A stretch of DNA of 23,066 bases, from positions 1 to 23,066 of the forward strand of contig JBATNV010000316.1 in the NCBI GenBank assembly GCA_049290495.1, written 5' to 3'. Below are positions 14,572-21,695 of the stretch, in pieces. The notes under the pieces were generated by a model. The model did no database searches. It was not told the origin of the DNA and saw nothing but the letters and a program-made list of their open reading frames with translations. Position 1 is the stretch's first letter. Each line of letters begins with the position of its first letter. Both the position numbers and the translations under genes were made by a program. This stretch comes from SHZI01 sp049290495. Its GTDB lineage: Bacteria > Pseudomonadota > Gammaproteobacteria > Steroidobacterales > GCA-2729495.

Positions 14572-16485
14572 ATGCGCGAGCTGCTACACCAGTTCATGAA
14601 CCGCCAGATCTCCCGTCGCAGTTTCGGCAAGGGACTGGCAGCGCTGGGGCTTAGTGCAGTGGCTGTGGAATCTGTCGTGCAGAACCTGGCGGCAGCTCAG
14701 CAGCCACCTGCAGCCGAAGGTGTGGCATTTACCGGGACCGGTGCCGAGGTGCTGGTCGAGACGCTGCGGGCGGCCGGCGTCGCCTATGTGTTCGGCACCA
14801 CCTCGACCGGCATGTCAGCTTTCTTTGATGCGCTCACCCTGCGGTCAGAACCGCAGATGATTCTCGCGTTGGCGGAGTCCCAGGCCACCAGCATGGCGCA
14901 GGGCTACGAACTGGCGACCGGCCAGACCTCGGTATTGATCGTGCCGGGTGTGGCGGTGCCGAGCACCATGAATAACCTGTACAACGCCTGGAAGGATCGC
15001 TCCTCGATCCTGGTGCTGGCTGACGGCACCAGCAACTATTTCGAAGGCCGTAATGGCTTCCAGCAGATGGATAACTGGCTGGAATCCATGGTCGCTTTCA
15101 CCAAGTGGCGCTGGGAGTTGCGTAACGAACGGCAGATTGCCGAGATGATCCGCCGTGCCATCAAGGTGTCTGGAACGCCGCCGGGTGGCCCGGTGCATGT
15201 GCGCATGTCGCTTGATCTGCTCGGTATGAAGAACGTGAAGCAGACCATCTATCCCCAGGCACGATTCAGTGTGCCGATGGAGATGCGGCCCAAGCCCGAG
15301 CTGGTCGAGCAAACCGCGCGTCTGCTCATCGAGGCCAAGGCGCCGATGCTGTGCGCCGGTGCGGAAGTGACGCGTGCCAACGCCGGTGATGAACTGGTCA
15401 GCCTCGCCGAAATGCTCGGTGCCCCGGTCGCGCAGGGCTACAGCGTGTACAGCGACTTTCCATTCCGTCACCCGCTGTTTGCGGGTTTTTACGGGCTGGG
15501 TGTTCCGCGCGATCTCGCCAGGACCGATGTCTTCGTCAATCTCGGTGGGCCGATGCCGGACCCCACCGTCTTCGCGCCGCCACCGCCGCGCACAGCGAAA
15601 CTGGTGCATGCCCGCATCGAGTTTGGCGAGATCGGCAACACCTATCCGACGGATGTGGCCATCGCTGCCGGCGTGAAAGAGACGCTGATTGCGCTCAACG
15701 ATGCGGTGCGCGGCATGGCAACTGCGGATCGGCTGCAGAAGCTCGCAGCCAGACGCCTGGCTGCGGCGCGTGAAGCGCAGGCCGCGGCCGATGAGCGACG
15801 AAAATCCGATGCGCAGGCCTACTGGAATGCGAGTCCGATGTCCTGGCCGCGCGTTTCGGCCGAACTCGACCAGCAGCTCGAGCCGGATGCGATCATCGTC
15901 CCGGAACTCGATTACCGCGCGCCGTTCTACTGGCTGGATATCGATCGCGGCAAGAAGCGCCTGATCGGCCAGACTACCGGCTTTGCGCTGGGCTGGGGTA
16001 TCGGTGCGGCGCTGGGCGTGAAGGTCGCCCGGCCCGATCAGCAAGTGGTCTGCCTGGTGGGTGACGGTGCGCTGCTCTTCGGCCAGGTTGAGGCGCTATG
16101 GACCGCAGCGCGGTATGAGATACCGGTGATCATCGTAGTGATGAATAATCGCAGCTACGATAACGAACGCAACCGGATCCAGAATAACTCGCCGCTGCTG
16201 TCCAGCCAGGACACGCGCGACCTGTGGAAAGATGTCAGTTGCTATCTCGGTAACCCGCTGGTGGATTTTTCCGGACTGGCAAGGAGTTTTGCTATTCCCG
16301 CAGAGCGCGCTACTGATCCGGCTGGCTTTCGCAAGGCGCTGAAGCGGGCGATTGCCGTCACACGTGAAGGGCGACCGTATCTGATCGATGCGATGCTGAT
16401 GCAACTCGATCGCAGTGGGGTCCGAACCGAGCAAACCTGGCATCCCGAGATTTCGATCGCCGCTAACCGAACCCGCAAGGTCTGA
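14572..16485 (+). CDS. Tat-exported thiamine-diphosphate-dependent enzyme (acetolactate synthase/benzoylformate decarboxylase superfamily)
   Basis: This 637-residue ThDP enzyme has all three domains of the POX/ALS family. The N-terminal PYR domain carries the activating Glu102 in LALAESQATSMAQGYELATG. A central domain follows at about 240-390. The C-terminal PP domain has the Mg-ThDP motif GDG at 497-499 and NN at 525-526 (28 residues on, as expected). Ahead of it is a twin-arginine signal: SRRSFGK at 14-20, then a hydrophobic stretch GLAALGLSAVAVESVV and an Ala-rich cleavage zone near residue 42. The start is ATG 14572; an upstream TTG at 14551 and an ATG at 14596 are alternatives that keep the signal. 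Export of a folded ThDP enzyme is unusual. Decarboxylation or carboligation of a 2-oxoacid is the family chemistry; the substrate is unknown. An AKR gene follows after 14 bases. Confidence 0.88.
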   Translation: MRELLHQFMNRQISRRSFGKGLAALGLSAVAVESVVQNLAAAQQPPAAEGVAFTGTGAEVLVETLRAAGVAYVFGTTSTGMSAFFDALTLRSEPQMILALAESQATSMAQGYELATGQTSVLIVPGVAVPSTMNNLYNAWKDRSSILVLADGTSNYFEGRNGFQQMDNWLESMVAFTKWRWELRNERQIAEMIRRAIKVSGTPPGGPVHVRMSLDLLGMKNVKQTIYPQARFSVPMEMRPKPELVEQTARLLIEAKAPMLCAGAEVTRANAGDELVSLAEMLGAPVAQGYSVYSDFPFRHPLFAGFYGLGVPRDLARTDVFVNLGGPMPDPTVFAPPPPRTAKLVHARIEFGEIGNTYPTDVAIAAGVKETLIALNDAVRGMATADRLQKLAARRLAAAREAQAAADERRKSDAQAYWNASPMSWPRVSAELDQQLEPDAIIVPELDYRAPFYWLDIDRGKKRLIGQTTGFALGWGIGAALGVKVARPDQQVVCLVGDGALLFGQVEALWTAARYEIPVIIVVMNNRSYDNERNRIQNNSPLLSSQDTRDLWKDVSCYLGNPLVDFSGLARSFAIPAERATDPAGFRKALKRAIAVTREGRPYLIDAMLMQLDRSGVRTEQTWHPEISIAANRTRKV

Positions 16486-16499
16486 ACAGGAAAACACCT

Positions 16500-17477
16500 A
16501 TGGAATACCGCAATCTGGGCCGCTCTGGCCTGCAGGTCTCCGTCATCGGCCTGGGCTGCATGCCCTTTGGTATGTCGATCGAGGAAGAGGCCGCAACCGG
16601 CATCGTGCACCACGCCATGGAGGTGGGCATCAATTTCTTTGATACCGCCGATATCTATGGCGATCGCGGCAAGTCGGAGGTCTGGCTCGGGCGGGCGCTA
16701 GGCAAGCGGCGGCCGGAAGTTGTGATTGCCAGCAAGTTTGCCGGGCCGATGTCTTCATCGCGACGCGACATGCAGGGCGGATCGCGCCGCTATATCTGTG
16801 CGGCGGTGGAAGCCAGCCTGCAGCGGCTCGGTACTGATTACATCGATCTCTATCAGATGCACTTTCCCGATACGAAGACGCCCGTTGAAGAGACCTTGCG
16901 GGCGCTCGATGACCTGGTTCGGCAGGGCAAGGTGCGCTACATCGGCCATTCAAACTATGCGGGCTGGCAGCTCGTCGAGGCAGACTGGACGGCAAAGGCG
17001 CACAACCTCAATGCCTTCGTCTCGGCACAGAACCGCTGGAGCCTGATCAGTCGCGATATCGAGCGGGAGCTCGTGCCCGCAGCCAGCGCCTATGGCCTCA
17101 GTATCCTGCCGTACTTTCCGCTGGAGAGCGGTTTGCTTACCGGCAAGTACCAGAAGGGTGCGCCGCCGCCCGAGGGCAGCCGGCTCGCAAAGTGGGGCTC
17201 GTTCGGCAGCAGTGCGTTTTCCAGCGAGGCCAATCTCAATATCGTCGAGAGATTTACGGCGGTGTGCGAGAAGCACGGGATCCGCTTGCTGGATCTCGCC
17301 ATGGCCTGGCTGGTGAGCAAGCAGGTCGTGGGGAGCGTGATTGCGGGTGTGACGAGTATCGCGCAGCTCGATCAGAACGTCGCGGCGGGTCTGATGAAGT
17401 TGCCGGCGGCAGCGATCGCTGAAGCGGAGCAGATCACCGCGCCAGCGATCGCCGGCTTCGGACCACCGCGTCGGTAG
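16500..17477 (+). CDS. Aldo/keto reductase
   Basis: This 325-residue NADPH-dependent oxidoreductase has a TIM barrel and is close to the YajO/Tas/potassium-channel-beta group. The catalytic tetrad is visible: Asp48 and Tyr53 in FFDTADIYG, Lys79 in ASKF, and His121 in LYQMHFPD. The N-terminus MEYRNLGRSGLQVSVIGLGC is standard, and the ATG is preceded by an AGGA site. It has no export signal and so is cytoplasmic, unlike the ThDP enzyme encoded 14 bases upstream, with which it is probably co-transcribed. The TAG stop lies in the first bases of a truncated REP unit, so the final residues (GPPRR) may have been set by repeat insertion. The likely role is reduction of an aldehyde or ketone made or imported by the neighbouring system; this is inference. 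Confidence 0.92.
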   Translation: MEYRNLGRSGLQVSVIGLGCMPFGMSIEEEAATGIVHHAMEVGINFFDTADIYGDRGKSEVWLGRALGKRRPEVVIASKFAGPMSSSRRDMQGGSRRYICAAVEASLQRLGTDYIDLYQMHFPDTKTPVEETLRALDDLVRQGKVRYIGHSNYAGWQLVEADWTAKAHNLNAFVSAQNRWSLISRDIERELVPAASAYGLSILPYFPLESGLLTGKYQKGAPPPEGSRLAKWGSFGSSAFSSEANLNIVERFTAVCEKHGIRLLDLAMAWLVSKQVVGSVIAGVTSIAQLDQNVAAGLMKLPAAAIAEAEQITAPAIAGFGPPRR

Positions 17478-17697
17478 GAGCGGCTTGCAGGTAGGAGCGG
17501 CTTCAGCCGCGATCCGGCGGCACACATCGCGCCTGAAGCCGCTCCTACCAGCCGCGATCCGGCGGCACACATCGCGGCTGAAGCCGCTCCTACCGGCCGC
17601 GATCCGGCGGCACACATCGCGGCTGAAGCCGCTCCCACCAGCCGCGCGATCCGGGGCACACATCGCGCCTGAAGGCGCTCCCACCAGCCGCGATCCC
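17474..17697. repeat. REP (GTAG-type) palindromic repeat array with a 45-base tandem period
   Basis: Five full 23-base units are present. One is in plus orientation at 17491-17513 (begins GTAGGAGCGG, hairpin core GCGGCTTCAGCCGC). Four are in minus orientation at 17526-17548, 17571-17593, 17616-17638 and 17662-17684. A truncated plus copy lies at 17474-17486. The minus units recur every 45-46 bases together with a GATCCGGCGGCACAC linker (GATCC at 17511, 17556, 17601, 17648). The last unit has both arms changed (GCGCCT/AGGCGC) so its stem is restored, and the 17526 unit has one arm changed. GTAG heads and short GC-rich stems are the hallmark of bacterial REPs mobilised by RAYT transposases. No RAYT gene is in the window. 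The array separates two same-strand genes and may act on the 3' end of the reductase mRNA. Confidence 0.9.
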
Positions 17698-17709
17698 TCC
17701 CGGTGGAGG

Positions 17710-17738
17710 TTGTCGGCCAGACTCCGCGTCCGTATCCT
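17710..17738 (+). promoter_or_regulatory. Candidate sigma-70 promoter for the acyltransferase-dedA pair
   Basis: A -35-like TTGTCG at 17710-17715 and a -10-like TATCCT at 17733-17738 are spaced by 17 bases. They lie after the REP array and 36 bases before the acyltransferase ATG. The rest of the gap from 17698 to 17774 shows only a ribosome site, AGGTGAGA, near 17763. The hexamers match consensus partly, so this is tentative. Confidence 0.35.
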
Positions 17739-17774
17739 CAGCCGTCGTTTTGTACTTGAGCCAGGTGAGACCCC

Positions 17775-18752
17775 ATGAGCGACCAGCAACTGATGTTCGT
17801 GTTCCCGGGGCAGGGCTCCCAGTATCGGGGCATGGGCAGCGATCTTTATCGCGATTTCGCCACCGCCCGCGAGGTTTACGATCAGGCCAGCACAGTGCTC
17901 GGCTTCGATATCTGCAAACTGTCCTTTGACGATCCAGCCGATGAAATTGGCCTGACCCGCAACACGCAGCCTGCGTTGCTGACCCATGAGATCGCCTGCC
18001 TGAGGGTGTTCACCGAGCTGACCGGCGGGCGCGTGCAGCCGGCGCTGGCGGCGGGCCACAGCCTCGGCGAATACAGCGCACTCGTTGCTGCCGGTGTGCT
18101 GGCGTTTGACGATGCGCTGAAACTGGTGCGCCGGCGTGGGGAATTGATGGGCGAACACGGTGAAGGTGGCATGCTGGCACTGACGCTCGATGTTGAGACC
18201 GCGCGGCCGCTGGCCGACCGGCACTACTGCCAGATTGCGAGCTGCAATCTGCCCGACCAGACGGTCGTCGGTGGCCGGGACGCGGACCTCGACGCGCTGG
18301 CTGCAGATCTCACGGCGCACATGCCGCGAAAGCGGGCGATACGACTGGCGACCGAAGGCGCATTCCACACTTATTTCATGGTCACGGCTGCACGCCTGTT
18401 CCGCGCTGACCTCGACGCGACGCCGTTTTCGGCACCAAAGCTCGGTGTGCTGTCGAACTACACCGGCGGCGTGCATGAGGCGGAACCCGATACGATCCGC
18501 ACGCGGCTCTTTTTTCAGCTCTTCAATCCCGTCAACTGGGTGGGCTGCCTGAATACCGCCATTGCCTCGCAGCTGACGAGTTTCGTCGAGTTTGGTGGTG
18601 GCCTGGGCAGTGGTGAGGGTCCGGAAAGCAAGCGGCCGAACCTGGAGAGCATCATCCGCAAGACCCTCAAGTCAGCGGGGCTCGAGACCAGCCATATTGC
18701 GGCGATCAACAGTGACACATTGCGGGCCGCAGCTGCCGCATTCAACGAGTGA
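17775..18752 (+). CDS. Stand-alone malonyl/acyl transferase (FabD-like)
   Basis: This 325-residue acyltransferase of the malonyl-CoA:ACP transacylase fold would move a malonyl-type group from CoA to an acyl carrier protein. Motifs are oxyanion GQGSQYRGMG at 12-21, nucleophile Ser96 in GHSLGEYSA, the carboxylate-binding Arg region RRRGELM near 119-125, catalytic His198 in GAFHTYFM, and Gln248 in the C-terminal region followed by PVNW. No fabH, fabG or acpP gene is adjacent, so it is probably not the housekeeping fabD, which usually sits in that cluster. It may serve a secondary fatty-acid or polyketide route. The ATG has a good upstream site. The dedA gene follows after 10 bases on the same strand. 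Confidence 0.87.
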   Translation: MSDQQLMFVFPGQGSQYRGMGSDLYRDFATAREVYDQASTVLGFDICKLSFDDPADEIGLTRNTQPALLTHEIACLRVFTELTGGRVQPALAAGHSLGEYSALVAAGVLAFDDALKLVRRRGELMGEHGEGGMLALTLDVETARPLADRHYCQIASCNLPDQTVVGGRDADLDALAADLTAHMPRKRAIRLATEGAFHTYFMVTAARLFRADLDATPFSAPKLGVLSNYTGGVHEAEPDTIRTRLFFQLFNPVNWVGCLNTAIASQLTSFVEFGGGLGSGEGPESKRPNLESIIRKTLKSAGLETSHIAAINSDTLRAAAAAFNE

Positions 18753-18762
18753 GCATAGCGCC

Positions 18763-19413
18763 ATGCCCGATCTCATTGCCCAGTTCATCGACATCGTCCT
18801 GCACCTCGATGTGCATCTGGATGCGCTGGTTGTCGACTACGGGATCTGGGTGTACGCGATCCTGTTCCTGATCGTGTTCTGCGAGACCGGTCTTGTCGTG
18901 CTGCCGTTCCTGCCTGGCGATTCATTGCTGTTTGCTGCCGGGGCGCTGACGGCCTCCGGGCGCCTCGACTTCAGCCTGCTTGCGCTGTTGCTGATCGTGG
19001 CGGCGATTCTGGGTAACACGGTCAACTACTGGGTCGGCCGGCTGGTGGGCGATGACCTCAAGCGGCGTTTCCCGCGGCTGATCCGTCAGGATCATCTGGA
19101 CAAGACGCATGGCTACTTCGAGCGCTACGGTGGCAAGACCATCGTCATCGCGCGCTTCGTGCCGATCGTGCGCACGGTCGCACCGTTCGCGGCCGGCATC
19201 GGCCAGATGCACCATCTGCGCTACCAGGCCTACAACCTGATCGGCAGCCTGCTGTGGGTGCTGCTGCTGGTGCCTGCCGGCTACTTTTTTGGCAATGTGC
19301 CGTTCGTAAAGAAAAACTTCTCGGCAGTGGTGCTGGCGATCGTATTCATATCGATCTTGCCAGGGATCATTGGCGTGATCCGTGCGCGAGGCGCAGTAAA
19401 GCGCGAGGGCTGA
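18763..19413 (+). CDS. DedA family inner-membrane protein
   Basis: This 216-residue membrane protein is of the DedA (YqjA/YghB-like) family, tied to membrane homeostasis, envelope stress tolerance and lipid-carrier recycling. Key positions are Glu41 in FCETGL, Asp53 in LPGDSLLFAAG, and Arg131 and Arg137 in IARFVPIVRTVAPFAAG. They match in spacing the acidic and Arg residues known to be needed in E. coli YqjA/YghB (E39, D51, R130, R136). Hydrophobic segments lie at about 27-45, 47-63, 70-92, 138-150, 155-178 and 186-206. The ATG at 18763 follows the acyltransferase stop by 10 bases; an upstream in-frame extension lies in that gene and is not used. It is distinct from the TVP38-type domain encoded at 7520-9664, so the window holds two related VTT-superfamily proteins. 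Confidence 0.93.
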   Translation: MPDLIAQFIDIVLHLDVHLDALVVDYGIWVYAILFLIVFCETGLVVLPFLPGDSLLFAAGALTASGRLDFSLLALLLIVAAILGNTVNYWVGRLVGDDLKRRFPRLIRQDHLDKTHGYFERYGGKTIVIARFVPIVRTVAPFAAGIGQMHHLRYQAYNLIGSLLWVLLLVPAGYFFGNVPFVKKNFSAVVLAIVFISILPGIIGVIRARGAVKREG

Positions 19414-19415
19414 AG

Positions 19416-19430
19416 CGGCGCATCGCGCCG
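19416..19430. terminator. Weak hairpin between convergent dedA and parA-like genes
   Basis: CGGCGC, a 3-base loop and GCGCCG form a perfect 6-base-pair stem in the 35-base gap between the two stops. It is followed on the plus strand by TAAAATCTG and lacks a run of T on either side, so it is at best a weak bidirectional terminator. Confidence 0.3.
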
Positions 19431-19448
19431 TAAAATCTGCCGCAGGGC

Positions 19449-20246
19449 TCAGGGCATGCCGTCGCGCAACCCCTGATAAGTGCGCAGATCGATGATCTCG
19501 GCAGACGACAGGCCGGGGTCTGGCGACTCACCGGGATTGAGGACGTCGCGACCGGTGAGCGGCGTATTGAGCCGCTGTTCCAGCCAGCTGGTGAGTGACA
19601 GCCAGCTAAGTAAATCTTTCTTGCTGCGTGAACTGTGCATCTCGTGAATGCTGATGCCCTCGTCAGCCGCATGCACGTAGTTCTGGCTGTCGCGCAGGGC
19701 ACCGATGATCGGGATCTGCAGCCGGTCCAGAAAAGACATGAGTTTCTTGAAACCGAGCGTGTTCTCCCGCACGCGGTTGGCCACCACGCCGAGCCGCCCC
19801 ATGCGCCGACTGACCTTGGCGACCAGCAGCAGGTCGGCGATCAGGCGCGAGGCCGCGTGGATGTCGATGGAAGAGGGCAGCACCGGCACCAGGATCGCGT
19901 GTGCGCCGGGTGTGAACTCGGTGATTTGCGCGGTCGTCATTGCGGCCGGCGTGTCGATCACCAGGTAACGGATCTCGTTCGGCACCCGCAGCTGAAAGCT
20001 GCGCGTCATGTTCATGCGGGTTTCGTAGGCGGCGACGCCGTAAATCGCCGGCTGGTCTTTGGGCCGCTTCTTGAGCCAGCGGATGCTCGAGCCCTGCGGG
20101 TCGAAATCCATCAGTGCGGTGGGCCGCCCTATGGATGCCAGATAGCCGGCCAGATTGATCGCGAGCGTGGTCTTGCCTGAACCGCCCTTGGGGTTCAGGA
20201 CCACTATCTTGCGCAGCTCGCGATGACTGGGGATGCTCAGTGACAT
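19449..20246 (-). CDS. ParA/MinD-like P-loop ATPase (orphan)
   Basis: This 265-residue protein has the deviant Walker A KGGSGKTT with signature Lys20 and Lys25, followed by MDFDPQGSS (Asp47, Asp49) and the Walker B-type YLVIDTPAAM near residue 105. These are the marks of ParA-type ATPases that position DNA or protein cargo. The start at 20246 is chosen because it leaves a normal short N-terminus; a longer frame to 20297 runs into the epimerase gene. No parB, parS-like array or rep gene is nearby. It is instead the last gene of the methylmalonyl-CoA unit, 17 bases after the epimerase stop. The C-terminal part (from about 200) is not a recognised domain. Cargo unknown. Confidence 0.87.
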   Translation of the reverse strand: MSLSIPSHRELRKIVVLNPKGGSGKTTLAINLAGYLASIGRPTALMDFDPQGSSIRWLKKRPKDQPAIYGVAAYETRMNMTRSFQLRVPNEIRYLVIDTPAAMTTAQITEFTPGAHAILVPVLPSSIDIHAASRLIADLLLVAKVSRRMGRLGVVANRVRENTLGFKKLMSFLDRLQIPIIGALRDSQNYVHAADEGISIHEMHSSRSKKDLLSWLSLTSWLEQRLNTPLTGRDVLNPGESPDPGLSSAEIIDLRTYQGLRDGMP

Positions 20247-20263
20247 GGAACCCTGCCCGTTTC

Positions 20264-20668
20264 TCAGGCTTCTTCGATTTCGACCAGCGTACCGCAAAAG
20301 TCCTTCGGATGGAGAAACAGTACCGGCTTGCCATGGGCACCGGTCTTTGGTTCACCATCGCCCAGCACGCGTGCGCCAGCTGCCTTCAGTCGGTCGCGGG
20401 CTGCGAGGATGTCCTCGACCTCGTAGCAGAGGTGGTGCATGCCGCCGCCCGGGTTGTTGTCCAGAAAGCGCGCGATCGGCGAGTTTTTGCCCAGCGGCGC
20501 CAGCAACTCGATCTTGGTGTTTGGCAGTTCGACAAATACGGTGGTGACGCCATGTTCGGGCAGATCACGGGGTGCGGAGACGCGTGCGCCGAGTGCGTCC
20601 CGGTAAATGGCTGTCGCCGCCGCGAGGTCGGCGACTACGATCGCCACATGATTGAGTCGTCCGATCAT
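20264..20668 (-). CDS. mce: Methylmalonyl-CoA epimerase
   Basis: This 134-residue metal-dependent epimerase of the glyoxalase/VOC fold interconverts (S)- and (R)-methylmalonyl-CoA between the carboxylase and the mutase. It closely resembles the human and Propionibacterium enzymes: LNHVAIVV at the start (His7), NTKIELL, SPIARFLDNNPGGGMHHLCYEV (His78/79), AHGKPVLFLHPKD and CGTLVEIEE (Glu130). The conserved His and Glu positions are the expected metal ligands. The ATG at 20668 overlaps the meaB stop (ATGA at 20665-20668); a longer in-frame extension to 20830 is inside meaB and is rejected. Its position with meaB and a biotin carboxylase supports the role. Confidence 0.94.
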   Translation of the reverse strand: MIGRLNHVAIVVADLAAATAIYRDALGARVSAPRDLPEHGVTTVFVELPNTKIELLAPLGKNSPIARFLDNNPGGGMHHLCYEVEDILAARDRLKAAGARVLGDGEPKTGAHGKPVLFLHPKDFCGTLVEIEEA

Positions 20669-21684
20669 TTCAGCCTGCCATCCTTCCAGAAGTTCTGTAC
20701 CAGTTCCTGTGCCGCGACCCGTGGCGACAACTCGCCAGCGGCGACCGCCTGTTCGAGCGCCTGCATGCGCGTAGCTGTCTCCGGATCCACGCGGAGCAGG
20801 GCAAGCAAACTCTCTGCCGTCTCGCTCCACAGCCAGCGCTGCGCCTGACCGGCGCGGGCAGCAGAAAAATCACCGCTGGCCTGCATCGTGTCCCGGTACT
20901 TTTCAACCAGCGCCCAGATCCGGTCGATACCCTGGCCCTCGGTTGCCGAGCAGGTTTCCACCGGGACTTCCCAGCGTACGGAGCGCGGACGCAAAAACCG
21001 CAGCGCGTTGCGGTAGTCGGCCGCCGAGCGCTGCGCGATCGCCGCGAGATCGCCGTCAGCCTTGTTGACCACGATCAGATCAGCGAGTTCGACGATGCCG
21101 CGCTTGATGCCCTGTAGTTCGTCACCGCCACCGGGGAGCAGCAACAGCAGGAAAAGGTCGGTCATGTCGGCCACTGCGGTTTCAGACTGTCCGACGCCAA
21201 CCGTCTCGACGATTACCACGTCGAAGCCGGCGGCCTCGACCAGCAGTATGGTTTCGCGCGTATGGCGCGTGACGCCACCGAGCGTAGTGCCGGCGGGTGA
21301 GGGGCGAATGAAGGCTTCAATACGCCGCGACAGGGTTTCCATACGCGTCTTGTCACCGAGTATCGACCCGCCCGACAGCACAGACGATGGATCGACAGCC
21401 AGCACTGCGACCTTGTGCCCACAGTCTATGAGGTGATTGCCGAAGCTCTCGATAAAGGTCGACTTGCCGACGCCCGGTACGCCGGAGATGCCGATGCGGA
21501 TTGACTTGCCGGCCAGTGGCGCCAGCAGTTCCAGCAAGCGGTTGGCGGGTTCCTGGTCATCGGCGCGGCTGGATTCCACCAGCGTGATCGCCCGGCCCAG
21601 CGCGCGCCTGTCACCAGCGCGGAGCGCAGCCGCCAGCTGTTCGGGGTTCCGTGCCGAGTCGGGGGCCGCAGTCGGAGCCGGCAT
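20665..21684 (-). CDS. meaB: Methylmalonyl-CoA mutase-associated GTPase MeaB
   Basis: This 339-residue G3E-family GTPase (formerly ArgK/LAO) protects and reloads adenosylcobalamin methylmalonyl-CoA mutase. The P-loop is GVPGVGKST at residues 68-76 (Lys74), VDPSS lies at 98-102, the switch region DKTRM begins at 111, VETVGVGQSE is near residue 160, and the guanine-specific NKAD motif is in LIVVNKADGD. The C-terminal helical dimerisation arm is present. It sits 11 bases after the carboxylase gene and overlaps the epimerase ATG by four. Its presence implies that the cell has a B12-dependent mutase, though that gene is not in the window and may lie to the right. Confidence 0.95.
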   Translation of the reverse strand: MPAPTAAPDSARNPEQLAAALRAGDRRALGRAITLVESSRADDQEPANRLLELLAPLAGKSIRIGISGVPGVGKSTFIESFGNHLIDCGHKVAVLAVDPSSVLSGGSILGDKTRMETLSRRIEAFIRPSPAGTTLGGVTRHTRETILLVEAAGFDVVIVETVGVGQSETAVADMTDLFLLLLLPGGGDELQGIKRGIVELADLIVVNKADGDLAAIAQRSAADYRNALRFLRPRSVRWEVPVETCSATEGQGIDRIWALVEKYRDTMQASGDFSAARAGQAQRWLWSETAESLLALLRVDPETATRMQALEQAVAAGELSPRVAAQELVQNFWKDGRLK

Positions 21685-21695
21685 CGCGATCAGTC

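Noticed and set aside
14845..16044. 399-codon minus-strand open frame
   Set aside because: It is antisense to the ThDP enzyme, whose motifs and Tat signal are intact; the antisense product has no recognisable domain.
17491..17697. Possible CRISPR array
   Set aside because: The intervals are also repeated (the same GATCCGG linker) and the units are GTAG-headed palindromes in both orientations. There are no unique spacers or cas genes.
17485..17778. 97-codon plus-strand open frame with repeated RLKPLLPA segments
   Set aside because: The 45-base repeat period is divisible by three, so the repeats translate into a periodic peptide by chance. There is no ribosome site or family.
16950..18476. 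508-codon minus-strand open frame spanning the REP array
   Set aside because: It runs antisense through the reductase, the repeats and the acyltransferase, which are all supported by motifs. Its middle is only translated repeat.
19449..20246. Plasmid or chromosome partition locus
   Set aside because: There is a ParA-like ATPase but no ParB gene, parS-like repeats or replication gene; the context is metabolic.
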